From contig JACGCM010002285.1 in NCBI GenBank assembly GCA_014058105.1, forward strand, positions 744,001 to 808,000: DNA of 64,000 bases. Direction: 5' to 3'. The position numbers and the translations under genes were made by a program. Below, piece by piece: positions 33,680-45,700 of this stretch. Under the pieces are notes generated by a model. The model saw only the letters and a program-made list of their open reading frames with translations. It did not search any database and was not told where the DNA came from. Position 1 is the stretch's first letter. The number at the start of each line of letters is the position of its first letter. Source of the stretch: Kingdonia uniflora. Its lineage: Eukaryota > Streptophyta > Magnoliopsida > Ranunculales > Circaeasteraceae.

Positions 33680-36600
33680 ACATTCTGACGTGAGTCTCCA
33701 ATTTATAAATCTTCTCATCCTTCAATCTCAGCACCTTTTTCTCCCTGAAAAGACAAAAACGAACTAATATCAGATACCATTAGGTGGTAGTATTTACATA
33801 GATCCACCTCCTGTAAAAAGTGAACTCATCATAAGGTAATTATTTTGTTGCCATCAGTTTTCACTTACCAATTTCTTTATACAACATTCAAGAAAGTAAT
33901 AAAAGAATAATTAACCCTTTACTAAAGCATGCATTTTCATTTACTAACAAAGCCGTTTAAGATAAAACAATTTTATAGACGTAGGCTTTTCACACTTGCT
34001 ATAAAGAGTATATGTCTATCTCAATCAACTTGTGTTAAAAATAGTTCCGTTTTTTTCTTATTTGATTGTTATGGTTACAGTATGGAAGTATACCACTCTT
34101 AAGCCACTTCGATAATATCCATTGTTGTGAATCTTATGATATTATTTGGACTAACAAGATCTACTTATTTTGTTTGACAAAGAGCATATGGTGCATGGTA
34201 TAGAAAATCCAAGAAAAATATTCCTGGAATGTGTATAGCATGAAATTATACTTCTAGGATTTTGCGCAGTGAGAGGCACCACACCTTCCCCATAAAGAGG
34301 ACACATGCCAACTCATACTCCAGGTTTGTATGTTTGATATTTGCGGTTTACTGTGCCTTGCACTTTTTACTTTCTACCATTGTCAATCACCAAAAAAGAA
34401 CATCCCAATATCTTTTGTTACATGCATCATAATCAAATGCTGAAAGGGCCAAATGATGACACATTACCGCTTCTTTAGAACAGAGACTTCCCCTACAAAA
34501 TTTGCTAACAGTTCCAATGTATTTAAACTAGACAAGGAGATGAAAAATAATTTACAATGACTGTCCTGATTAATTGTTCAGCAATATGCAAAGTGTAAAC
34601 TAATGGATATTGGTGCATATCAGGAATTTTGCTTCACAAAATTATGTTACTAAAATCCTTGTGAGCAACTAACAAATGTACAAGACTGTTCACAGCTGTT
34701 CAATTATAATAGCAAAAGTAGGATTAGGATAAAAGTGAAGTAATATAAGTAACACGTGCATACCGTTCTCCAACTTCCAGAATCTTTGACTTCCATATCT
34801 CCTCATTTTTCATGAGATTTTCATAGATCTACAAGAAGAAGAAAATTGTGACCTTTTATAAAATTTGTAACCAACTGAACAAAAATTTAAAGTACACTGA
34901 TGGAACATGATTTGTGCATTTAATTGGTTAATGTGTTATTTATTTTCTTCAAAAGCAAAAATACTTCCATCATCAATTAATTTCTTTTCTTTAACAGATT
35001 TAATTCAGTTTGGCTTGCCACTTCTATACTTTTACATTCACAGCCTTCTGGACAGCTTCAAAATTTTCTTTTGCAACTTCCTCCTTGTACTCTAGAACTC
35101 GAGACTCTAAAACACTACATTTCATAAACAAGGCGGGGATTAATGCATAAGCAGTATTGATTAAAAGTGCATTTGCATTATAGTCTAAAACTGGTGCATT
35201 TGCATTTGCATTATATTCTAGTATTGAATAGTTTTTATATTGGAAAATGGTGATGAAGTCGATCCTTTCAGATATTTGTAGGTCTAGAACAAAATTGTTG
35301 ATATCAACAGTTTGGAGAAAATGGGCAATTGGTGGATCTTTGGAAATCTGAGATATTATTGAAGTAATTTTTAGAACGAAGAGCATTAGAGTGGGAAGTT
35401 CGGGACAATTTGAGAGAACTTAAGGAAATTTATCAGATCACAAAATACCGTGAAATCTCACCCGCAATTATTTTTGGCTAAGGGTGGTATTGACTATTAA
35501 TTTATGATATCATAACCCTTGATCAATGGTATAACCCATGAAACTACAACAATTTTGAGGACCATGTGTAGGCCAAGATGAATGCTATAGTAAACCATGG
35601 AATAAATAAGTTATGGCTACTTAGACAAAATGGTTAAAGAATAAAAAATAGGAATTTACTTACCATCCGTTGCTTATCAAGTTGAGATGTAAGAAGTTCA
35701 TTGTACTCATTAAGGATCTGCTAAGAAGATAACAGACACGCATTAACGAGGTGAAGTAACAATTAAACAATGAAAACAAGTTATACTAGCAAGAAAGATA
35801 TTTATTACAACATCTCCACAGCATTCACAACTTCCATAATTACCATCTGTGTGGATACAATGGGAATTTAACTCGATCAACTTTCCACCAGTTTTAGACT
35901 GGATCAGCCTGTGCACATAATTGTCCCCAGCATAATCCCAAACATACTGAGTTTCCATTTCAAGAAAATAACAGTGTTCTGTTTCTTTCCAATGCATAAT
36001 TGCATGACCTTCTTTATACCTAGACCAAAGTGTGCAAAGTACAAAATAAATAACATATAATTGAAATATAAAATTGAAAAGTAGCATAGGATCATGAGCA
36101 AAATTGTTCATAGTTGCCTTAGGAGCTACATATTTCTTACCTCTCACACCCAACAAACCCACAGATTATACACTTTTAGAGATTTTCAGAAGTTTCACAA
36201 ATAGAACATATTAATTTTTTAGGTTATTATTGGCAATATCGGCAAACCTGAAACCAAATATAGAAATTGAGTTGACTCCAAAGATTTAATCATAGTCATG
36301 ATAAGAAAGTTAGAACATAAAAGATGAGCCTTGAGATAGAAAACGGGTGTAAAACTCTTCATTTCCGAATCTATAGTTAAAATATGTAAATATCTAGTTT
36401 GCAGAATACCAAACAGAATATCTAGTTTCATCAGTTTGTGTCTCCTTTCTTGAATATTACTAAAAATAATGTTGTTAATCTTCTTATTTGAAAATATGCT
36501 AATCTACATGATTTATTTTTCCAGAAACGTAAGAAGCTAAGAAATAGACCTAGTTACATTCAGAAGTATCTACGAGGTATTTACGAAGTATACGTGATGT

Positions 36601-36795
36601 ATCAGTTTTGATTTTGGAATTGCATTGCCTGGAGAAGAGATAAAAGCATTTCAAAGTATTTAGTAAAGTTGGTTATCTGCAATACACTTGCTTACCGGAC
36701 AAGAAGAATCTGTCCATTTTGAAATACGTGAATAATGGAAAGAATGATTGTAGAGAGTTGTGAGAATTCCGTCCATATCTTGGTAGAGTCTTTCT
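33680..36795 (-). pseudogene. Captured BRAP2/BRIZ-type RING and ZnF-UBP gene fragment
   Basis: Exons run leftwards inside the CACTA element: 36795-36694 (ERLYQDMDGILTTL, YNHSFHYSRISKWTDSSCP, a RING with two Cys to Tyr changes), about 36172-36140 (CIICGFVGCER with AG|GTAAG donor), 36019-35813 (YKEGHAIMHWKETEHCYFLE, VWDYAGDNYVHRL, the ZnF-UBP core), 35722-35665 (ILNEYNELLTSQLDKQR), 35120-35030 (EYKEEVAKENFEAVQKAV), 34830-34763 (YENLMKNEEIWKSKILEV) and 33750-33680 (EKKVLRLKDEKIYKLET). Order and spacing match plant BRAP2 homologues BRIZ1/2, ubiquitin E3 ligases needed for germination. Introns are kept, so capture was at the DNA level. The N-terminal BRAP2 domain was not found. Confidence 0.85.
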
Positions 36796-38460
36796 GCAAA
36801 TTTTAAAAAAGTAATTACTAATATAATTTTCATATACAATCCTTTGCTAAACCCAAAGACTATATATATAAGTGGGAATTAAAACTAAACAACAATTACA
36901 TAAAATTCATTTTCATACATAAATCACATTTACTATATATAATCTATAAATATTATATATTTAAGTTTAGTAACTTTATTTGTGATATCACCGTCCAGAA
37001 AGCTCTTCAATATTACGAGATTCTGGAACATTTAGGTACATAATTTGGAGATGCAATCTATTTTATTAAGAATTAGACATATCTGTTCCTAGATTAATTT
37101 TAGTTTACTCAAGAGTCCTTCCATTATATACAACTAAAATTTCAATCCATAACCTATATTAGAACTATTAATTGAGTAGTAAATTTCAATACAGTAGATT
37201 TCCGTTGTAAGGAGACTACGATGAACGGAGAATCATAACATTTAATCCGTACTCATTCATCGAGCCGCACCCAAACATTATCGAACATATAATTTAATCC
37301 CACAATAACCATTTCAATAAAAATGCAGAATTCTATCAATTAGTTAAGAGAAAGAGAAAGAGAGAGAGATAGAGAGTGAGACCTGGTTCGCAGAGGAGCC
37401 GTTGTATTTCCTAAGTCCTGCTGGATCAAAGAACAAAACAATTAGGGATTACAAAGAAGAATAGTAGCAAAATCAGAAATTCAAAAGTATAATTAGTTAT
37501 CGACGAAGAGATGTTCTTCCACGAAAACTCTTTAATCATAGACTCAATCTGAAGCAATTGAATGAGGAACTGAGCAAGGAAGAAATATCTAATAGACCCA
37601 TTGTACCATGATAATTATCCGTAGTTTGTGAAATGAGAGAGAGAGATAGAGAGAGCAACCAGTTTCATCAATCCACCCCAAGTAGAAGTTTGTATGCTTT
37701 CCCCAAATTCATGAGCAGAGAACAAAGGAGGGGGAATTTTCTCATTATAGAGGAAGAGACGGAGAGGGGAAGTTCAGGGGTAGAGGTTTTCTTAATCTAG
37801 ACAGTTTTTGTGTTTTAAAATGGTTGTTAAGAAAATGAAGTTCTATGTATCGCAAACATGTTAAAACATGACATATAAAACTGTCAAGAAATAGAACGAC
37901 AGATTTTATCCAAAACGATAGATTTTTTAATTTACATTAGATATATCTGTCGAGAATTTGATCAATTTTACAACATATATATCAGTTGTTAATGGTTGCG
38001 CATAAATGTTGTTAATATCCAATTTTCACGTAGTGGAGGTTCTTATAATAAAGAAATACATGTCGATCATAGATCTGCACAGTCCCAACTAATGGGTTTT
38101 GCAAAAACTCATTTCTCTGAAACCCAAATTCAGCCTCACTGGTGTTCCCACTCCCCTCTCCTCTATCGTTGTTGCTAAAAACCCCATTGTTTTAAAAGCT
38201 CCCAGAACCACTACATATCATGGAATCAATGTATCATTGATGTTGGATGAGACTGTAATTGGAGATGACGATGAAGATTTAGTCATGAATGAGAGTGGAT
38301 CATCTCTCGACATTGAAGTCGTCTCAAAGAGAGAGAGAAAGATGGGGAAGAAAAGGTTTTGTTTGGGTTTGGAAGAGAGGAGTTTGGTGGGTTTGGAAGA
38401 GAAGAAATTAAAGTTTGGCTTAGACAAAATGTTTATGGAATATTTACATAAATACTCATG

Positions 38461-39109
38461 AATTTGTAGTTAGACTTCCCAAAATCCCCCTGATTTTTTA
38501 TTTAGACTTCCCAAAATACCTACTGATTTTGTATAGACGAAAAGTTATGAGTTGGACTTCCATCTATACCTATTCTTTCATCAAGTAATTACGATTGAGA
38601 TGCCTATTTTTATTATTTTTATTATTATTTATGGATTTGGTATATACAGGGGTATTTTATGATAAAATAAATTGGGAGAATAGACGAAATAACCATTAAG
38701 ATCTAACGGCTATTACGATTCCATGTATTTATTATTTTAACCAAAACCCATAATTTTCCTCAACATGTGGAGGGTAGTGTGATTAACAGCCGAGATTGAT
38801 TCTTATGGCATGGTTATTCCTTTAGTAGTATAGATAGGCGTCAAAATAATAAGGCCTACTAATATAGCGAAAAAATGAACTTGTTTAAAGCGAGGCGTGA
38901 TAGAGGATGTCTGAAACTAAAGATAGAGCTCACCGTGGAAGGTTCATTATGTTCTCTTCATAGGTTTAATAGGATGTTGATAATCTGATATAAGTATCAC
39001 CCTCATGAGTCTCATCTCTCTCGCAGCAGTTAATTCCCCAAGCGTGTTGCGATTTTTGCATCGATCACCTAACAATAGTCATGTCTGGTAGGAGTTGGGT
39101 CTAGCCTAA
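38461..39109. other. Non-coding flank
   Basis: It contains a short direct repeat, TTAGACTTCCCAAAATNCC then TGATTTT, at about 38470-38500 and again at about 38503-38532. Nothing else is recognised. Confidence 0.5.
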
Positions 39110-39333
39110 TGTAGGAACCCAATTGGGTTTGGGTATCTCCACTGGACTCCTAACTTGGCCCATAAATCTAGGGTTTATGGGGAGAGTTTTAGAACGGCTA
39201 TATATATATCAAAATAAGCTTTATGTCTCTATAACCTTTTGGTTCATCATATCAATAAAGCTCTACTTTTCTCTCATATCATGTTTGTTAGATCTCTATA
39301 TATGTGAGAGATTGCCAGAGTGTTTGATATCCA
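39110..39333 (+). repeat. Short LTR-like block of a Ty1/copia element
   Basis: It starts TGTAGGAACCCAATTGGG and ends ..GATATCCA, and is followed by ACACGTTATTAACACGC. Leader sequences of the ACACGTTATCAGCACG type are known after the LTR in one group of plant copia elements. No coding region and no partner LTR were found downstream, so it is a solo or truncated copy. Confidence 0.4.
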
Positions 39334-39904
39334 ACACGTTATTAACACGCTCAAGAACTATTTGGAGTGATTTTAAGCGTTATTAGATTTTCTCTCCTAT
39401 TGTTATTGGATTAATAACTTTGCGGAGAGGTACGATCTAATTTTTTTTATAGGTTTTATACTGATGATCTCATGCCTAGGGATCAGATCTACTATTTACG
39501 TGTGAAAAAATGATTTTTTAGCGAAAAAATAGATTTTTACCCTATTTTTACCATTGTAAATGGATGTTTTGAACGAGATTTTAAGGGATGATTTTAACAT
39601 CGAAATTACACGATATTATTTTTGTTGCGATCCTTGCAGTCGCACCTTTCTGGTGGTATATTACATTCCATTGGGATATGCCCTTGTAAACGAAAATTGG
39701 CGTTGAACATAGGAAGTTCACGGCCAAAAATCATATTTTAACAGCGGATTAGGCCACGCAGACGTCATTATCCTTTTAGGGTTTATTTTTTCAAATTTTT
39801 TTATAATAATATTACTGACGTCATCTAGGGTTTTAGACCCGATCCAACCCTATTTTTAGAAAATTAAACCTAGATCAGTCATAATCAAATGAAAATAAGA
39901 TCAG

Positions 39905-40200
39905 ACCAGTGCTGACATAGGAGTGTTCACTACTGACACGTGGCATATGGGACCCACCCAGGATAACGTAGCAGAGACACGTAGCATGTGTGGAACCTAC
40001 ACATGCTAATGTGGCATGTGGAAATTATACTTGCTGACATGGTAGAGCGATATGGCATTTAGACCCCACCTGCTAAAGTGGCAGGGCCACATGACAGGCG
40101 GACCCCACATTGCTGACGTGTCAGCACTGTAGCTGTGATACATGTTAAAACTGCAGTTAGATACGTGGTAGGCACTGTTGTAGGACTCGTGGCAGCACTG
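39905..40200. repeat. Degenerate GC-rich minisatellite
   Basis: Words such as TGCTGACRTG, GTGGCATGTG and GGACCCCAC recur about every 30-45 bp (near 39910, 39930, 39955, 39985, 40030, 40065, 40105 and 40115). It is much richer in GC than its flanks. It lies directly before the hAT terminus at 40208. Confidence 0.6.
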
Positions 40201-40207
40201 TAGTTGT

Positions 40208-42285
40208 TAGGGTTGTTCACGGATCGAGTCAGCCCGGGTTCTGTTCTGGGCCGGATCCAAACCGGCTTAACCGGGCTGCATATTTTTAAACCCGGACCTT
40301 AGCCGGACTGGTCCCAAACCCGAACCGAATCCAGGTTGGACTAGGTTGGATCAGGCTAGGTCCTAACTCGGGTTTTTTTTTTCTTAAACTTAAATGTTTC
40401 TTAAAAAAAAGCCCAAAATTCCAAAAATGCAACTTATTGACAAAAATATCTTATTGACTAATTTTATTAAAATTTTGGCATAACTTACTCTAAGATAATA
40501 AGATATGACCAATACAATAAATAATCTATAAAATAGAAAACATAATAGTTACTGATTATAATATCATACATTAGGACATAAAATCGACTCAATACATAAT
40601 AGCAATTCACAATTCCATAAAATGGTCAATAACATAAAATACCAAAAATAAAAGATAAAGTTCGTAATCAACAAGTCCATAATATCTCTGTTCCAAAAAT
40701 AAAAGCAATCCACAACTCTATAAAATAGTCCATAACATAAGATACCAAAATAAAGAGAGAAGTTCATAGTTTCATGAGTTCAATATATCTCCGCTTCAAA
40801 ATAAAAGCAATCTACACCTTCACTTTCTTTTCTTATACAAAAAAATATATATAAAGTAAAGTTTAGCGCAAGAAGAACATAATTTAAGTAAAATGTAATA
40901 TGTTGAACAATAATAGATTATTTCATTTTTTATTTTTTTGGCAAGGTAAGCAATAATTTTTATAAAGATTTTTAAAGTTATACAAGAAGGAAACAACGAA
41001 CAACACAAAATAAAAAAAAGTAGATAAAGCCTCCCCTAAGGATTATTATGGCCCCATAATCCTTGAGTCCTTAGCTACCATCTACCTAAAAACTTTGATC
41101 AGGTGATAACTCTAAAGTATTAAACTTACCACAACCATAACAATATAGCATACTATCTCCTTATCCATAACATAATATATCCTCGCCAAAACAAAAGTAA
41201 TCCGCAATACTTTCTTTTCCTACAAAAAGAAAGAAAGAAATAATTTAAAGTTTAGCGTAACAATTTAACAATTTTCATTAAAATGTAATATGTTGAACAA
41301 TAATAAACTTTTAAACTTACCGGAATCGTAAAACATAATATTGTTTCAATTATTCGTGCAATGTTATATCGACATTGATGCAAATCCCTCGAACAATTCT
41401 AAGAAATTAATGAGATTATAAAAGTTTCGAGTTAAGTTTAATTTGACATATATTTGCGGATAATAATTAAAGTACTAAATAAAAATATTTCCCGAATCAA
41501 TCGCATCATATTGTTCAATCTCCTCCATTGAAGCTTGAATATCAATTGGTTTTTCCTTCGACCGAAGCCAATTTTGAGTGCATATCAAAACCTCTACCGT
41601 GTTCGGTCGCAAAGAACTACTGAACAGGTTGAGTATCCGACCTCTTATACTAAAAGTAGACTCGGAAGCTGCCGAAGTAACCGAAATAGCTGAAATATCC
41701 TGTACAATTAGAGAGAGATCCAAAAACTTATCACTATTGTTCTTCCACCAAACCAAGATTTCAATTTTTTTTCCTTCCACTTCGCCTTCAACTTCCATTT
41801 TCAAATATTTCTCGACTTTCGATGTTTCCCCTAAGTTCCCTTTTTTATGCCTCTTCCATTTACTAATGGAGTCTTCCAACATATTATATGTCATTGTATC
41901 ATCATTAGGTGATGCTGCCGTAATTGGGTTTTGGGCCTTTTAGCCACTTTCAACATAAGATAAAAATAACCAATGTAGTATCTTTTCTACCCTATCACAT
42001 ATCAATGCAACTTTACCTTCATCATATAATCCTGTCAAACCAAGCTCAATATAATTAAGCTTCAAACGTGGATCAAACACTACCCTAACTAACAACAATG
42101 GATTCATCTTCTCAAGGTTCCAATATTTTTCATATTTTTCAATCATGTTCAAACTCATCGACTTTAAACCGAGATCCTTGTGAGCACTTAGTACTTTCAA
42201 GATATTTTTAACACTAAAAATTTTGTTTAATAAGAGATTGGAAGTAACATAGTTAGACCCTAAAATTTTGGTCATTCGGAAGGTA
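40208..42285 (-). mobile_element. hAT transposon 3' part with transposase relic
   Basis: The left edge TAGGGTTGTTCACGG, followed by CCGGGTT/CCGGATC-rich sequence, looks like a hAT end. Minus-strand segments 42275-41940 (IEKYEKYWNLEKMNPLLLVR, VVFDPRLKLNYI) and 41894-41475 (ILVWWKNNSDKFLDLSLIV, VTSAASESTFSIRGRI, RPNTVEVLICTQNWLRS) form the RNase H-like end and the hAT dimerisation domain. Transposase normally has about 400 more residues upstream, which are missing. A frame break separates the two segments. No matching right terminus was found. Confidence 0.8.
40596..40815. repeat. Imperfect tandem repeat in the hAT 3' region
   Basis: Two copies of about 110 bp share CATAACATAAnATACCAAAA, AAGTTC and CAAAAATAAAAGCAATC-like words. 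A further partial copy of an adjacent segment, AAAATGTAATATGTTGAACA, is at about 40890 and again at about 41280. Confidence 0.6.
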
Positions 42286-42796
42286 GAATATAAAATTGGT
42301 CAATACGCCCAAAGAAGTTTTATTTATGGAGTTGAACGTTTCTCATAATTTTGAGACTTTCTTGTAAAGTCTCATTAAGATTGCTTTGCACTAATTAAAC
42401 TTAAAATAATTTGACCACCCAAAGAAGGCTAAGAAACTTCTAATTAATTAGTGAGTCAAGATAGGCTACACTGTAAGGGTAGATGGGGATAATTCTCAGC
42501 CCAAAGATGAGGAAGTATCTTGAGTCAAACTGTAAGTGACCAGTCTAGTCTTGAGCTTGAGTGATTACCAACTTAGGGGCAATGTATGTCAAATCACTAC
42601 TTCAATGATACATTACCGTACCCATAAAGTGAAAAATCAATACCTTATATATAATATATACTCTAACTCAACCATCCTAACCCCAAGAGGATCGAGATTA
42701 AAGACATCAAGTTATAGATCTTTCATAGATCAAGTTAAACGTGCATAATTTTTTTTTAATTTATACACGTCCTAATATAAGTCTTTGGTTCATGCA

Positions 42797-45700
42797 GGTA
42801 TTATAATCCAGAACCAACTAACTAATATTAAGACCTTGATGGACTATAACTACTCTAACTGGAAGCTTAAAATCTAGATTGTCCTAGGTTACCTTGATTT
42901 TAATTTTATTCTCACTGAAGCCAAGCCTGCAGATCTCACGGATACCTCTTCTGATGCTAAGAAAGTAACCCATACTAAATGGGTCAAAGCCAATATAATG
43001 GCAAATCTCACCATTCATTCTTCCATCAATGCTATTATGCATGGCGGTATCACTAAGAAAGGTACCGCAAAGGAACTGTTAGATATCATTAAGAAATAGT
43101 TTGAGGGTTTTGTTAAGGGAAGGTAGTACAGTAACATATCTTAGCTTTTATTGCTAAAGTATGACGGTAGTGGAAATGCACGCTTGCATATTCTTAAGAA
43201 CTCTAAGTTAGTTCTTACCTTGAAAGAACTCGGTCTCACTATTGATGATGCGTTGATGGTTCATTTAGCAGTTTGGTCTCTTCAAAAAGCTTTGAGATGT
43301 TCCAGGTTCACTACCAGAATTAGGAGAAGACTTGGGAAATGAATAAGTTGATTACAGTATTGGTCTCTAAGGAAAAATGACAAAAGAAAGGTAAAATAGA
43401 ATTGGCTTATCTGACTACTTTAAGGAAGAGGTTGTCCATCAGTTTTCAAGGGAAAAAGAAGTTCAAAAATTAAGTTTCTACGAAGAAGAAAATTTTTAAG
43501 TCTGGCTCAGGGCAAAGTTCTCATTCAGGGAATGGGAATGAGAATCATAATGCGACTCCGTCAACAACTACATCAGTTATAAAGTGTTTCTTTTACATAA
43601 AGAAAGGTCATGTAAAACATGACTGCCATTCTTGCAAAAACTGGCTGACTAAAAAAGGAGGTATTAGTTATATTTATGTTTGCTTTGAATCCAATTTGGT
43701 TGATGTTCCTACCAACTCTTGATGGTTAGATTTTATAGAAACTATTCACATTTCGAATTCTCAACAAGGGTTTATCATCAAGTGGCTAGTAAGGCCTGAG
43801 GAGTAGGTTTTCTTGAGAGATTCTAGAAGCCTTTCCATTGAGTTTATTAGCATTTTTTGCTTGGTTTTAGACATTGGTATTCCTTTAGATTTGACATGCA
43901 CCTTTTATGTTTTATCGATGAGATGATCTCTAGTTTCAGTTTCTCAGTTGTACTCTTTTAGTTATTTTTTCAATTTTAGACATGGAGGTTTTGACATTCT
44001 TCATCATGATTCCATTATTGGTTCTGGTTTACTAGTTGATGGGTTATATCATCTATTTCTTGATCATTTATTTGAAACTTTACTATTATGTTTATCTATT
44101 GAGGCTAGTACTTAATCTACATCTAAACGTTCTAGAGTTTCTAAACAATCTTTGATGTTATGGCACAAACGTATATGACATATTTCTAAAAAGAGGATAG
44201 GAATTAAGGTTCATGATGGGGTTCTCGGGGTTTTAGACTTCCCTGACTTTCAGACTTGTATCGATTGTATTCGTGGAAAATTGTCCAAGATCAGAAAAAT
44301 TTGAATGTACTCATAGCACATACTTTTTTCAGCTGATTCATGCATATATATGTGGACCTTTTCCAATCCATCCCGTGGTAGTCATAAATATTTTATCACC
44401 TTCATTGACAATTTATCTCGTTGTACCTACATTTTTCTTATCCATCAGAAGTCTGAATTACTTGATGTATTCAAGACGTTCCAATTAGTGGTTGAGAAAT
44501 AGTTAAATTAAAAGATCAAGGTTGTTTGGTCAGATCGAGGAGGTGAGTAATGTGGTAAGATCAATAAAGACGGTTAATATTCAGGACCATTCTATCAGTA
44601 TTTAAATAATCAGGGTATTTTAAACCAGTACACAACTCCTAAATGGTGTTTGGGAGAGTGCTTACGTTATTCAGTCTATCTTCAGAATCGAGTTCCTTCT
44701 CGTTCTAATCTACTTAATCCTTATTATCTAAGGACTTGAAGAAATCCTAGTCTTAATCACTTATCTATTTAGTGCTGTCTAGCAGTGACAAAATTATTTA
44801 ACCTAAATATTAGAAAGTTAGATTCGAGGACTATTAGTTGTTCTTCGTTGGTTTCCTAGATAGATCGAAAGGATTCAGGTTTTATTGTCCCATAGAGATT
44901 GTTGAGTGTGCTCAGCTCATTTTATAGAGTTGGGAGACCACTTTACCAATACTATTCATAGAGAGGTCGCTTTTGAGAAGGGCTCTAAAACTCGGGGTCC
45001 AACTACAATTCCAATCAGTGTTGTTATGCTTTTACGTTTATCTGATATTGAGACTATAACGAGTATGTCTTCATACCCATCTATTATTCTAAATCTAGTT
45101 CTAGACCCCGTCGTAATACTAATTTTCCTTTAAATTTTTTCTCCACTCGCTCCCGTCCAATTTCCTGTCGTTCTACTTATAGCCCAGCCTCTTTCTCTTA
45201 CTTGGAAATCCTCTAGAGAGATGTGTAAAGCCATTTCTTCAAATTATCATCTTTATTCAGTTAAAAAGAGATTTATTTGACTTCGAGGATCCAATATCTT
45301 TTAGTACAACTATGGCTAGTAGTTCCAGATATCAGTAACGTAATGCCATAACAGGGGAGATGGATTCTATGTCCTACAACTCTTTGTGGAAGTTGACACC
45401 TTTACATGAAGAATCGAAGACAATGAAATACAAATGGATTTTTAAGATTAAATATGATTCTGAAGGAAAGGTTGAGCATTTCAAAGCGAGACTTATTGCG
45501 AAGGGTTTCGATCAACGTCTAGGAATTGACTTTGATGAGACTTTCTCACCAGTTTCGAAGAAGGATTCATTATGGATTTTATTTTGCTCTAACAATACAT
45601 TTTAACTTAGAGCTTCATCAGATGGGTGTAAAGACAGTTTTCTTAATGGACATCTTAACGAGGAGACTTTTTTGCAAACTTAATTACTCTATCTGCAGTC

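Larger units (their letters stand above)
31699..38035. mobile_element. CACTA (En/Spm-type) transposon, 6,337 bp, gene-carrying
   Basis: The left end is CACTATGTGAAAAATGG and the right end is ATTTTCACGTAGTG, giving inverted termini CACTA-Y-GTGAAAA. Both ends are flanked by a 3-bp GAG target duplication (31696-31698 and 38036-38038). The subterminal regions (31740-32030 and 37860-38010) are dense in TGTCG/CGACA words, the usual transposase-binding repeats of CACTA elements. No TnpA/TnpD-like coding sequence was seen. Instead the middle holds a minus-strand BRAP2/BRIZ-like gene fragment. It is therefore a non-autonomous, gene-carrying element inserted in exon 1 of the sucrase/ferredoxin-like gene. 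Stretches 32150-33680 and 36800-37860 hold GA-rich or AT-rich non-coding sequence. Confidence 0.9.
29884..38313 (-). pseudogene. Sucrase/ferredoxin-like (AIM32-type) gene, split by a CACTA insertion
   Basis: On the minus strand a candidate start lies at 38313 (MSRDDPLSFMTKSSSSS), a frame change follows, then EFGFQRNEF and GTVQIYDRHVFLYYKN up to 38036. After the transposon the exon continues from 31698 as LQVLPSHVEAAEFDRLHRLL to 31606. Further exons are 30634-30550 (RLTICVGHDGTETSNGDVLI), about 30465-30183 (RRLTHFDVNTFVEEVFVKD, FVCSHGSQDRRCGACG, VSVSPCSHIGGHKYAGNVII) and 29972-29884 (YGYVTPDNVHILLDQHIGKG). The Cys/His pattern C-SHG-RC--CG and CSHIGGHK is the thioredoxin-like ferredoxin signature of this family. 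Besides the insertion there is a nonsense TAG at the exon 1 end, a TG in place of the AG acceptor before exon 2, and stops in exon 3. Confidence 0.85.

Noticed and set aside
38099..38461. 120-codon plus-strand open frame
   Set aside because: It is the antisense shadow of the N-terminal exon of the sucrase/ferredoxin-like gene, which has recognisable motifs on the minus strand.
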